Below are positions 32,500 to 43,699 of a stretch of 64,000 nucleotides of DNA, piece by piece (the first letter of the stretch is position 1; the number at the start of each line of letters is the position of its first letter). The notes beneath the pieces were generated by a model. That model worked only from the letters and a program-made list of their open reading frames with translations, was not told the origin of the DNA and ran no database searches. Source of the stretch: Dipteris shenzhenensis (Eukaryota; Polypodiophyta; Polypodiopsida; Gleicheniales); NCBI GenBank assembly GCA_047967505.1, contig CM106539.1; one strand, given 5' to 3'. Made by a program: the position numbers and the translations under genes.

Positions 32500-34600
32500 T
32501 ATTAGGAGAGGGGATAGAAGTTGCAAGAAGAGTGCAAGGGAGAAAAAAATGGTCGAGAGGGATAGAAGACAAAACAGTTAAGGAAATGGAATAATGGAGG
32601 CTTAAGTTTGTAGAAGGCAGAAAGAAATGGTCAAGAGGGATAGAAGATAAGACAATGAAGGGAATGGAATAGCAGAGGATTAAGTTTGTAGCTGGGCTAC
32701 AAGGAATTGTCAAGGTGAGAGCCACCGCAGTGATTGGCCCGAATCTTCATTAATTCAAGGTGGCAATACTACCTTGCATGGTGATGAGTGATTAGAGGTA
32801 ATTAGGCTTCATGATTTACATCTATGGTAATTATTGAAATATTCCATAGGTGGTAGCCATGGATGGTGGCATCTAAGGTAACCAACCATGTATATGGTGG
32901 TGGTTAAGATTCCAACAGGTTGACAGTTAATTACCACCCACCACCACAATGGCCTGCAATTAGTTACCTACTAGCTACCACCATCGGTTGTGCATGCATG
33001 ATTACTATGAGTGCAGAAAAATTACCAGTCACTGGGCTTGCATGCTCAGTAGAGTGCATGGTAATGAGTGATTAGAGGTGATTAGGCTTCATAATTTACT
33101 TTTGTGGTAATTATTTCCCGGTTGTGGTGGCTCTCATCAGCCATGTTTATGGTGGCTAAGATTCCACTAGGCTAGCAGTTAATTACCAGCTACCACCGCA
33201 GTGGCTTGCAATTACTCACCTGCAAGTTACCACCATTGGACTTGCATGCATGATTACTATGAGTGCAATAAATTCCCAGTCATTAGGCTTGCATGCTTAG
33301 TAGATTACTAGAGTGCATGATAATGAGTGAGTAGAGGTGATTAGGCTTCATGATTTACTTTACGGTGGTAATTACTGCCCGATGGTGGTGGCTCTCATCA
33401 GCCACGTCTGTCATGGCTAAGATTTGATTAGGCTGGTAGTTAATTACCAGCTAGCACAGTGGCCTGCAATTACTCACCTTGGAGTTACCACCACCAGGCA
33501 TCTGCTTCATGATTACCAGCCACATTGTAATTAATTTCCATTGCCCGTTTGGACCACTTGTACTAATTTGAGCCTTGGGGTATACATCTAGAATATCATG
33601 TCTCTTCCACTGCTTCTCAAAGAAGTATGCTTGCAACTTGCCTCTAGGAATGCCTAATGCATTTTCAATCACTCTTTCAATGATGGTAATCTTCTAATTT
33701 TGACATACTATTTGTCCCTCCTTCACGTTCACCTCTTGTACCAACCTGGTGAAGTTGTGAAGAGCATCCAAATTCGGCTTTTGAAGAGCGGGTGAGGAGC
33801 TCCTAGATGTCAAGATTTCAAGATCAAGGGAGGAGAGGCTCTCGTACTATGCTATAGAGGGGGAGGAAAGATTGTGTGAGGAGCTCCTAGACTATGGAGG
33901 GTCTGTTACAAGAGGGGATAGACCTTGGAAGAAGAGTGCAAAGATAGAAATGGTTGAGAGGGATAGAAGATGAAACAGTGAAGGAAATGGAATAGTGGAG
34001 GCTTAAGTTTGCAGTCCGAGTGCAAGGGAGAAAGAAACGATTGAGAGGGATAGAAGACAAAATAGTTAAGGGAATGGAATAGCGGAGGCTTAAGTTTGTA
34101 GCCCTACTACAAGGAGCTATCAAGGTGAGAGCCACCACAGTGGTTGGCTTGAATTTTGATTAATTCAAGGTGGTCGTACTACCTTGGATGCTAATGAGTG
34201 ATTAGAGGTGATTAGGCTTCACGATTTACATCTATGGTAATTATTGACATCTTCCATCGGTGGTGGCTTCTCAGATTACAAGCCATGTCTGTGGTGCAAG
34301 TTAAGACTCCAACAGGTTGGTAGTTTTAATTACCAGCCACCGCAGTGGCCCCCAATTACTCACCTACTGGTTACCACCATCGGGCTTTCATGCATGATTA
34401 CTACGAGTGCAATAAATTACCAGTCACTAGGCTTGCATGCTTAGTAGAGTACTAGGGTGCATGGTAATGAGTGATTAGAGGTGATTAGGCTTCATGATTT
34501 ACTTTTGTGGTAATTACTACCTAGTGGTGGTGGCTCTCATCAGCCCCACAACTGTGATGGCTAAGATGCCACTAGGCTTGCAGTTAATGGGTGCCCCCTA
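32500..34600. repeat. Repeated non-coding block with duplicated 'GGGATAGAAG' and 'GTGATTAGGCTTCA' units
   Basis: A segment at about 32,510-32,800 (…GAGGGGATAGAAG…AAGTTTGTAG…GGTGAGAGCCACC…) recurs at about 33,912-34,185. Within and after each, a unit of roughly 230-300 bp starting near 'ATGAGTGATTAGAGGTGATTAGGCTTCA' recurs at about 32,785, 33,063, 33,325, 34,194 and 34,465. It includes 'GGTAATTA', 'GTGGTGGCTCTCATCAGCC' and 'AGTTAATTACCAGC'. Between the copies (33,500-33,870) lies an unrelated minus-strand open stretch (ITIIERVIENALGIPRGKLQ...) of unknown family. Confidence 0.7.
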
Positions 34601-34744
34601 GACATCAATGAAGGCATCGAGATTTTTGTAGCAGAGTACTCTCGACTTGTTAGGGGGGCCGTAATCCGAGTCCTAGTGATGTGCTCGCTAGATGTAATGT
34701 TTTGGTCTCTAAGACTCTCAGCAACTGCTAAGTTTTTAATACAA

Positions 34745-36134
34745 TTATGTAATCTCTTTTTGTTCAATTTGAAGCTCTCAGTATGCACTATTGTTAACTT
34801 TTATATTTTGAATGGTTATGTCGCTAGATGTAATCTTTTGGCCTTTAAGGCTCTCAGCAATTGCTGAGTTTTTATAAATGTAAGATCCTCTATTCAATTG
34901 CTTAGTGCAAGTTGTTAATTTTTATATAACCTGTTATTGTATGTAGATGTACATTGTAATCTCTTTTGCTCCATTTTCACTCGATGAATTGTAGTTGATT
35001 ATCTAGATAGCACCACTAGGCCTCCAGTCACCGTGGTGGCTCAGAATACTTTTGACCGCGTTTACATTTACTGCAACAAGGACTAAAATATCAATAAATG
35101 TAGTCCTTGTTTTAGGAGCAAAATAGCACTAAAATATCTCTAGAAACCCACCATTGTGGTTGCATGGAGATGCATCTAGAAAAATACAATTAAACTTTTA
35201 GAAAATGCAATTGATGATATGGCCCTCCCCTCTAGGGGCAAGGTCCATATCAACATGCATTATACAATATCTAGGATGCCACTGGATAGATATGGCATGT
35301 CGATATGGCCCTTGTCATCCCTAAAGGGGACCCCTCAAGGGCCATATCATCCATTGAATTTTCCTTGGTTGCATAAGCAAATACATTTTCCTTGGTACAC
35401 AAATATATAACTCCAAGAACCAACATGGTGGCTATCATAGATCTCGTCCTGTTTTCCAATGTGATGGTCATCATAGACCTCCTCTTGTAATACATAAAAA
35501 TAGGTAATGGAGCTATTACTCCAAGAACTAGCGCGGTGGTCACTGTAAGACAACTTTGAATTTTGGGTGATGACAGGTGGTAAAACCAGAGATTGTGCTA
35601 AGACGATGTTCAAAATGATAGATTGTGTCTCATTATTATGCCAAAAACTAGCACGGTGGTCTTTCCAAGCCAACCTATGATCTGCGTGGGTGCGCTGCCT
35701 AATGACAGGTGGCAAAAAGGCTATGTGATGATAGGTGGTCAAGCCAGAGACTGCACTACGGTGGTGTTCAAAATGATAGAATCTCATTATTACACCAAGA
35801 ACTAGTGTGGTGGTCTCTCCAAGCCAACCTTGAATTTTGATTATCTGCATGGGCACATTGCCTAGTGATAGGTGGGGCAAAGCTATGGTAAAAGTATGCA
35901 TGATGATAGGTGGTTAGGCCAAAGCTACACTACATGAAGCAACGCAAAGATGCACAATGTAGTGCTGAGCTACCGTGTGTCAAGCTATACAGTGTTCAGA
36001 ATAAATAGATTGCATCTCATTATTACACTAGTGTGGCATCATGATGTCGGGAAAATTTTTGGAGAGAGCGTGGGTGTGTGCAAAATTCAAAATTTCACCC
36101 AAGAATGCGTCATGTCACAACCCCAAAAATAGTT
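34745..36134 (+). repeat. Left arm of a large inverted repeat
   Basis: Read in reverse complement this arm matches 40,850-41,923 plus 43,232-43,320. Matches include the end with 'GAGCCTTAAAGGCCAAAAGATTACATC', the block near 34,980-35,210 and the inner end 'CCCGACATCATGATGCCACA' (36,030-36,055). Identity is roughly 85-90% by eye in the best part. The outer part contains about 130-bp direct repeats (GCTAGATGTAAT…CTCTCAGCAA near 34,686, 34,822 and a diverged copy near 34,930). The inner part has three copies of a unit containing 'CTCATTATT…CCAA…CTAG' near 35,630, 35,780 and 36,015. The enclosed region carries two Helitron Rep relics. Confidence 0.8.
35211..35356. repeat. Palindromic MITE-like unit in the left arm
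   Basis: About 146 bp with inverted ends (TTGATGATATGGCCCT... and ...AGGGCCATATCATCCA). It also has internal inverted GGCATGT/ACATGC words. The same unit is at 41,397-41,552 in the right arm. Whether it once moved independently is unknown: no flanking duplication is obvious, and both copies sit at the equivalent position of the inverted arms. Confidence 0.65.
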
Positions 36135-36860
36135 CTATATTTGGCTACACCCAAGCAAACCTTGACCCTTTTGTGACTTAGGACACAGTACCTTTGTTGT
36201 ATCGTTCTTCTAGACAATAAAAACAATGTTTTTCTCATCTAGCCTTCTTGTAATATAAATCTTTTAAGAATTGGTGAGCCCCTTGGTTTCTTACCCTCAT
36301 TACACTTCTATTGAGGTCACTTTAATTTCTAGGGCCCCTAAAATGTAGAACCATTAGTTGTACGAGATGATAGTTGGGCAATCAATGCACACTTTCTTTG
36401 AGTGAATGTGTCATGAAAGATCTGGGCATCAAGTGAAGCACCTTCACAATAGTCCTGAGAAGGATTCCCAAACATGGATTTTAAAATCAACACTATACTT
36501 ATATGTTAATATAAACTCGTGAAAAAGTTATCAGGCTATTTTTTGAAGTTTTGCAATATTGATAAAACACAATAGAATTTTATGTATTTCTTTTGAGTTT
36601 TGTGGTAAAAGATGTAAATCTTGGCAAAAATTTAATTTTTTCTCATAAAGTTTTAAATCTTGGTGAATATTTCAAATTTTAATTGTTATTTGGGCATACA
36701 AACTTTCGACACCAAAACAAAAGTTTCACTTCTGTTCATATTGATGATGATATAATATAATACAAACTTTTTTTCTGCCCCAAAAAAAAAAAGTTTCACT
36801 TCTAAACAAAACTTACATGAAAAAATCATCCATGCTCCCAAACCCTTATAGCACTCAGTT

Positions 36861-38941
36861 CTAGTCTTTGTAATTCACTATGAATGGTCAAGGTTCTAAA
36901 ATCTTCAAAGCACTTGTTCTTGAAAAGGGGCTTGTATTTTGGACTCATTTTACCTAACAAAAAGGATGCATGTAGGTTGCAAATATGCAATAATTCATAA
37001 ATTACACACCCATACATCTTCTAGATGAGTCTCAAGGATTTTTAGCATTTGGATTTGGTTGTTACCAATTATATCATTGTTTGAATTATTCTATGGCACT
37101 GTACACTTAGTTATCATTGATATTCTAAGTTAGCACTAGTACTAAGCTACACTACTATAACAATGGTATAATAGGAGCTGGCACTATTTTAATTTGAGTT
37201 AGTATTGTTATAGCATAAATTGGCTCAATAAAGAATGCTATCCTGCTAGCTAGAAATGTTGTATTATAAGTTGGCATTGCTACACTATGAAAGAGCATGA
37301 CTATGTAGCAATTATTAGTGTTAGAACATGAGAAAGCAGTCCTACATTCACTTGTTTGCACAACTACACTATGAAATAGCACTCCTAAGCAATGAAATGT
37401 GCTATGTAGCAATAACCATCACTATATGACTTCTATGTACAAGTTGGCATTGTTACACCATGCAATAATATAGCAGTTAGCACTACTATACCTTAAAGTA
37501 AAACTACTATCTACTAGTACTATGAAGCTACACTAGTATGTAGCAGTACTCATTGCTATAATATAAAGTGCTATTTAGCAAATAATACTTACACCAAATG
37601 ATAATAGCATATAGTATACTGAATTGCTATGTACTGATATGTGCTTCATAGTAGTGTATTTAAAGTTTATATACAAGGTTTTTATAAGCTATAATTTGAG
37701 AATTCTAATCTTATAAATGGATCTAAATGAATTTGAGTACTTGGAGGTCTACTAAATTGAAACCTCACATGAGAAATTTTTCAATTTTGGGAAAATTTAT
37801 CAAATTTGCAACTCTAAATATAAGCTCCCTCAACTTAGAGAAGCTTCTTGATTTGCCATTGGCAAATATTCACCCTTAAGAAATTCAAAGCTATATATTA
37901 GGATAAAAGAAGAAATACGTGCATCACTCAGGAATCACCGTAGTCTAAATAGCATGAGATTTAGAAACTTGTTTGTTAGAAATCCATATATGTGTTTATC
38001 TAGTCTCTCTACCTTGGTAATGGATAGATTTTTTCCCTTGAATGCCAAGGGCACAAAAGAGTTGTAGATGGTAAGGTGATTGTGACAAAATCATGGAGAT
38101 GATAGGGTCTGGTGTCCTTGCCGGTTCGGATATGCAATAACCAAGCACCTTTACATGCGAAAGTATATCAAGGATTGACTAACATGGTAAATGCATTTGA
38201 TGGGACATACAATTTATTTGGCAGTGTAGTGAGGCATAGGGTTGTGTTGCCACCTTCTTTTATAAGAGGACCATGATATATGTGTTAGTTATACCAAGAT
38301 GCAATGGAAATTTTACAAAAAAAGGATAAACCAAAATTTTTCATTACATTCACCTATAATACAAAATGGCTAAACTATTTGAAGCATTGCTGCCTATGGC
38401 CAAAGTGCAAAAGACCACATAGATTTGACCACCCGTGTGTTGCATGAAAAGCATAGTGACATGATGGAATCGCTAACAGGGGATAACTATTTGGAAAAGA
38501 ATCTAGCTATGTTTCGATTATTGAGCTTCAAAAAAGAGGTTTGTCGTTTACACATTTTGTTGATCCTAGAAGGTGCCTTTAAACCTATAGAGGTTGGACA
38601 TTATGATAGGTTGGTATCTGCAGAGCTTTATGATGTAGCATTGTTTCCTAGGGTCAACTTTTTCTTGGTTGTACCTAGTGGTGGAACTATTTTTGGGGAC
38701 ATTTTAGGGCCATAACGCAATGCGCTCCTAGGTGAGATTTTGAATTTTGCATGGACATGCCTTCTCGGTAAAAATTTTCCTGACATCATGATGCCACATT
38801 GGCGTAATAATGAGATGCAATCTATTTATTTTGAACACTATAGAGCTCAACACATGGAAGGTCTACACTAAATCTTTCATCTCTGCACTGCTTCGTACAG
38901 TGTAGTCTCTAGCTTGAGCACCTATCATTGAGCAGCCTTTT
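36861..38941 (+). repeat. Tandem copy 1 of a 2.1-kb unit with Helitron Rep relic
   Basis: It begins CTAGTCTTTGTAATTCACTA and is repeated at 38,942 with about 95% identity by eye. Copy 1 lacks about 66 bp present in copy 2 (near 39,975-40,040). The central part (37,090-37,640) is a low-complexity stretch of AGCACTACTATA/GCTATGTAGC words. The right part holds the Rep relic. Head-to-tail duplication is described for rolling-circle elements but can also arise by unequal exchange. Confidence 0.88.
38158..38715 (+). pseudogene. Helitron Rep (Helitron_like_N) relic, copy 1
   Basis: In plus-strand frames it reads VVLPPSFIRGP (the 'LPSSFTGSPRYM' box), QDAMEILQKKDK (the 'YQDAMAI.R..G.P' box), FFITFTYNTKW-like sequence, then VLHEKHSDMM. 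An open stretch of 96 codons follows (38,425-38,715) with RLLSFKKEVCRLHILLILEG and FKPIEVGHYDRLVSAELYD. This corresponds to 'EFQKRGLPHAHILLIL...D..VSAEIPD'. The HUH nuclease motif HxH is degraded (CRLH, first His lost). Stops and frame changes make it non-functional. The family assignment is from motif order. Confidence 0.72.
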
Positions 38942-41094
38942 CTAGTCTTTGTAATTCACTATGAATGGTCAAGGTTCTAAAATCTTCAAAGCATGTGTTC
39001 TTGAAAAGGGGCTTGTATTTCGGATTGATTTCACCTAACAAAAAGGATGCATGTAGGTTGCAAATATGCAATAATTCATAAATTACACACCCATACATCT
39101 TCTAGATGAGTCTCAAGGATTTTTAGCATTTGGATTTGGTTGTTACCAATTATATCGTTGCTTGAATTGTTCTATGGCACTGTACACTTAGTTACCATTG
39201 ATATTCTAAGTTAGCACCAGTACTAAGCTACACTACTATAACAATGGTATAATAGGAGCTGGCACTATTTTAATTTGAGTTAGTATTGTTATAGTATCAA
39301 TTGGATCAATAAAGAATGTTATCTTGCTAGCTAGAAATGTTGTATTATAAGTTGGCACTACTACACTATGAAAGAGCATGACTATGTAGCAATTATTAGT
39401 GTTAAAACATGAGAAAGCGGTCCTACATTCACTTGTTTGCACAACTACACTATGAAATAGCACTCCTAAGCAATGACATGTGCTATGTAGCAATAACCAT
39501 CACTATAGGACTTCTATGTACAAGTTGGCATTGTTAGACCATGCAATAATATAGCAGTTAGCACTACTATACCTTAAAGTAGAACTACTATCTGCCAGTA
39601 AATACTTATGTACTATGAAGCTGCACAAGTATGTAGCAGTACTCATTGCTATAATATAAAGTGCTATTTAGCAAATAATACTTACACCAAATGATAATAG
39701 CATATAGTATACTGAATTGCTATGTACTGATATGTGCTTCATAGCAGTGTACTTAAAGTTTATATACAAGGTTTTTATAAGGTATAATTTGAGAATTCTA
39801 ACCTTATAAATGGATCTAAATGAATTTGAGTACTTGGAGGGCTGCTAAATTGAAACCTCACATGAGAAATTTTTTAATTTTGGGAAAATTTATCAAATTT
39901 GAAGCTCTAAATAAAAGCTCCCTCAACTTCGAGAAGCTTCTTGATTTGCCATTGGCAAATATTCACCCTTAAAATTTACGCTAGTTTGAGTAGGAGTGGA
40001 AGAAAGACAAAAAAAGTTTTCTATAAAACCATTTATACTTGCAAGAAATTCAAAGCTATATATTAGGATAAAAGAAGAAATACGTGCATCACTCAGGAAT
40101 CACCGTAGTCTAAAGAGCATGAGATTTAGAAACTTGTTTGTTAGAAATCCACATATGTGTTTATCTAGTCTCTCCACCTTGGTAATGGATAGATTTTTTC
40201 CCTTGAATGCCAAGGGCACAAAAGAGTTCTAGATCGTAAGGTGATTGTGACAAAATCATGGAGATGATAGGGTCTGGTATCTTTGTGATTCGGATATGCA
40301 ATAACCAAGCACCTTTACATGCGAAAGTATATCAAGGATTGACGAACATGGTAAATGCATTTGATGGGACATACAATTTATTTGGCAGTGTAGTGAGGCA
40401 TAGGGTTGTGTTGCCACCTTCTTTTATAAGAGGACCATGATATATGTGTTAGTTATACCAAGATGCAATGGAAATTTTACAAAAAAAGGATAAACGAAAT
40501 TTTCTCATTACATTCACCTATAATACAAAATGGCTAAACTATTTGAAGCATTGCTGCCTATGGCCAAAGTGCAAAAGACCACCCAGATTTGACTGCCCAT
40601 GTGTTGCATGAAAAGCATAGTGACATGATGAAATCGCTAATAGGGGATAACTATTTGGAAAAGTATCTAGCGATATTTCGATTATTGAGCTTCAAAAAAG
40701 AGGTTTGTTGTTTACACATTTTGTTGATCCTAGAAGGTACCTTCAAACCTATAGAGGTTGGACATTATGATAGGTTGGTATCTGCAGAGCTTTGTGATGT
40801 AGCATTGTTTCCCAGGGTCAACTTTTTCTTGGTTGTAGCCAATGGTGGAACTATATTTGGGGACATACTAGGGCCACAACGCAATGCACTCCTAGGTGAG
40901 ATTTTGAATTTTGCATGGACATGCGGTCTCGGTAAAAATTTTCCCGACATCATGATGCCACATTGGTGTAATAATGAGATGCAATCTATATATTTTGAAC
41001 ACTACAGAGCTCAACACATGGAAGCTCTACACTAAATCGTTCATCTCTACACTGCTTCGCACAGTGTAGTCTCTAGCCTGGAGCACCTATCATT
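38942..41094 (+). repeat. Tandem copy 2 of the 2.1-kb unit
   Basis: Starts CTAGTCTTTGTAATTCACTA at 38,942 and follows copy 1 without spacer. Homology to copy 1 ends near 41,094, where copy 1 ran into the copy-2 start. It continues directly into the right inverted arm. Confidence 0.88.
40258..41035 (+). pseudogene. Helitron Rep relic, copy 2
   Basis: Same motifs as copy 1: VVRHRVVLPPSFIRGP, a stop, YQDAMEILQKKDK and NFLITFTYNTKWLNYFEALL. A 148-codon open stretch then starts at 40,589 with LLSFKKEVCCLHILLILEGT, DRLVSAELCD and GGTIFGDILGPQ. The HUH region is CCLH, again missing the first His. The last 180 bp overlap the inverted arm, whose left counterpart ends at 36,134. So part of the Rep coding sequence is itself inside the inverted repeat. 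Confidence 0.72.
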
Positions 41095-41923
41095 GCACAT
41101 TGGTTCTTGGCATAATAATGAGATGCGATCCATCATTTTAAACATCGCCATAGCACAGTCTCTGGCCTTACCACCTATCATCGCCCAAAATTCAAGGTTG
41201 GCTTGGAGCAACCACCATGCTGGTTCTTGGAGTTGTGGCTATGTTACCTATTTCTACGTATTATAGGAGGAGACCTATTACGACCACTACGTTGACAAAC
41301 AGAAGGAGATATATGACAACCACCACATTGGTTCTTAGAGTTATATATTTGTGTACCAAGGAAAATGTATTTCCTTGTGCAACCAAGGAAAATGAAATTG
41401 ATGATATGGCCCTTGAGGGGGACCCCCCTCTAGGGGCAAGGGCCATATCAACATGCCATATTTGTCTAGTGGCATCCTGGATATTGTATAATGCATGTTG
41501 ATATGGCCCTTATCCCTAGAGAGGACTCCTCAAGGGCCATATCATCAATTGCATTTTCTAAGAGTTTAATTGTATTTTTCTACATGTATATCCACGCAAC
41601 CACAGCGGTGGGTTGTTGGAGCTATTTTAGTGCTATTTTAGTCCTAAACCAAGGAAATTGTAGTCCTACTTTACTTGTATTTTAGTCCTTGTTGCAGTAA
41701 ATCCTAAATGAGGGTAAAAGTATTCCAAGCCATCATGGTGACTGGAGGCTCGGTGGCGCCATCTAGATAATCAACTACAATTCATTGAGTGAAATTTGAG
41801 CAAAAGAGATTTCATCTACGTCCAACAACAGGTTATATAAAAATTAACAACTTATACTAATCAAAAATTGAACAAAACATCTTATATTTATAAAAACTCA
41901 ACAATTATTGAGAGCCTTAGAGG
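40850..41923 (-). repeat. Right arm of the large inverted repeat (inner part)
   Basis: Reverse-complement match to 34,848-36,134, with fewer internal units (one instead of three near 41,095-41,230). It is interrupted at about 41,924 by a retrotransposon chimera and resumes at 43,232. Confidence 0.8.
41397..41552. repeat. Palindromic MITE-like unit in the right arm
   Basis: Ends are TTGATGATATGGCCCTTGAGG and CTCAAGGGCCATATCATCAA, a near-perfect inverted pair of about 20 bp. It is the counterpart of 35,211-35,356. Confidence 0.68.
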
Positions 41924-42295
41924 GTCCTCTTACCAGGACACCACAAACTTGGCTAGCTTTCTTGAGCTCCTTACCACGAACAAGGCTCTGATACCATGTA
42001 AAGAATTAGGGAGAGAGATAGGAGACTCAAGTTCAGCTTTCTTCACAACACACAAAAGAGAGAGGACACAAGGTTGGAGGGTGAAGCCTTTTCTTCACTT
42101 TTGCACACAACAACAATACAATAGAAGAGGGAAATACCCTATATGTCAAAACCTAGAATACGTGGTTCATATGTGAACCCAAACCAAAAACATACGTGGT
42201 AGTCTAACTACACCACGAGTACAACTAACATAGGCGGTGACATAAATGATAGTCATCCAGGAGATATGTCGGGGATAGAGCTTGATATCTCAACA
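41924..42295 (-). repeat. Copia-A-family 5' end fragment: leader, primer site and LTR
   Basis: 41,924-41,983 matches the Copia-A leader next to its primer site, 41,984-41,996 is the primer site (TGGTATCAGAGCC, minus) and 41,997-42,295 is a 299-bp Copia-A-type LTR. It differs from the Copia-A LTRs at a handful of bases (for example ATTAGGG, GTTCAGC, ATGTCGGGGATAG). The body and 3' LTR are missing. It abuts Copia-C-family coding sequence at 42,296. Confidence 0.9.
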
Positions 42296-43231
42296 CCCCA
42301 TACATCTGTATGAATTAAATCAAGAATACCTCGTGCATGAGAGGTACTTCTGACAAAGTTGGTTCGCTTTTGTTTGCCGAAGCAGCATGCTTCACAAACC
42401 TTTCCAAGAAACTGTAGCTTTGGAATCCCAATTGCCATATTTTGATTCCTTAGATCTAACAAGTACTTGAAGTTGACATGACCATATCTCTTGTGCCATT
42501 TTGCAGATAGTGGCATCTGTTGCATTTGAGCTGACATGGCATGCTTATCTGGTACTGTAGCTAGCATCCTGTATAAGCGTCCTTCCTTGACACCTTTTGC
42601 TACTAGCTGACCTCTTTTGGATTTGTCTCTGATAGTGCATTCATCACCGTCGAAGATGACTTTGTAGTTGTGTTCCGTCATTTGACCTACTGACAAAAGG
42701 TTCTTGCTGAGCTTCGGAACATAGAGCACATCTTTGACCAATCCTTTTGTACCAGTGAAATTATTCATAGGGATAACACCTGTCCCTTGAACCGGATTCG
42801 GTGTATTGTCTGCTGTGTAGATGACATTCTTTTGACCTTCTAATGGCTTCATTTCTGTGAACCATTCCTGATGATTTGTCATATGAGATGATGCACCGCT
42901 GTCGATGTACCAAGGATCCTGTTCCACTTGGTCGACTTGATAGCTGAAATTCTCTTTGGGATTGAAATCAGTGTCTAGGTGCATTGTATCAGTCTGATGC
43001 AATTCCTCACTTGCAAGAAACATATTTCCATGTTCATTTGCAAAATGACTGTGACTAGAATGTCCACCACGATGATTTCCTCTTCCTCGAGAATTCCCTC
43101 GATTACTGCTGGATTGACCACCTTGGTCATACTGCTTCTTGCGGCAATCTCTTTCATAGTGTCCAAACTTGTGACAATAGTTGCATTGAATGTTTGACAC
43201 ATTGGTGGATGCATTCCCTCGTCCTTGGAAT
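42296..43231 (-). pseudogene. gag-pol: Copia-C-family gag-pol fragment (zinc knuckle to integrase start)
   Basis: About 300 codons are open on the minus strand: knuckle CNYCHKFGHYERDC, protease YIDSGASSHMTNHQEW, then LVKDVLYVPKLSKNLLSVGQ. Pre-integrase zinc residues are KWHKRYGHVNFKYL and CEACCFGKQ, and the fragment ends at LIHTDVWG. It is better preserved than Copia-C itself (15,885-24,877) and intact at the protease Asp. At 42,295/42,296 it joins a Copia-A-type LTR after DVWG, so the reading frame runs on into LTR sequence (VEISSS...). The N-terminal side stops at about 43,231, where the inverted arm resumes. Confidence 0.88.
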
Positions 43232-43320
43232 CTTCCTCGGCAAAAGATTACAACTCAAATATAAAAGTTAACAACGTTGCATATTGAGAGCCTCAAATTG
43301 AACAAAAGAGATTACATCTA
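43232..43320 (-). repeat. Right inverted arm, outer part
   Basis: CAAAAGATTACA...ATAAAAGTTAACAA...GCATATTGAGAGCCTCAAAT...GAGATTACATCTA matches the reverse complement of about 34,745-34,838. It continues the arm interrupted at 41,924, showing that 41,924-43,231 is inserted material. Confidence 0.78.
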
Positions 43321-43690
43321 CACCAAGCATAGCTTGCTATAGGAAATAAGAAGGAAACAATGACATTGATTGCAAAACACTTAGGCACAACGCAACAGTG
43401 ACCACCACTGGTAGCAAAATCATAGATTGAAACTATATGTACGCGGCACCACCTTCAAGCAACACAACCAAGTGTAACAAGCAATCGACACATGTGGTAG
43501 ACTCAGAGTAGCACAAACAGACAATTTAGCCAATGCAACAAAGAACATAGCATCAATGCAAAGCAAAAGTAACCAGCTAAATGCACGCACAAAGGACAAC
43601 ATAAAGACAGACAGAAGACTAGCTACAATAGAAGGCAAACAAGCTCGATAGTGACTCCACACAGACGACATGAGAAATACAACAACAAAC
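43321..43690. other. Unassigned region
   Basis: No recognisable feature. Short open frames lack family motifs. Confidence 0.4.
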
Positions 43691-43699
43691 AAGTAGCAA

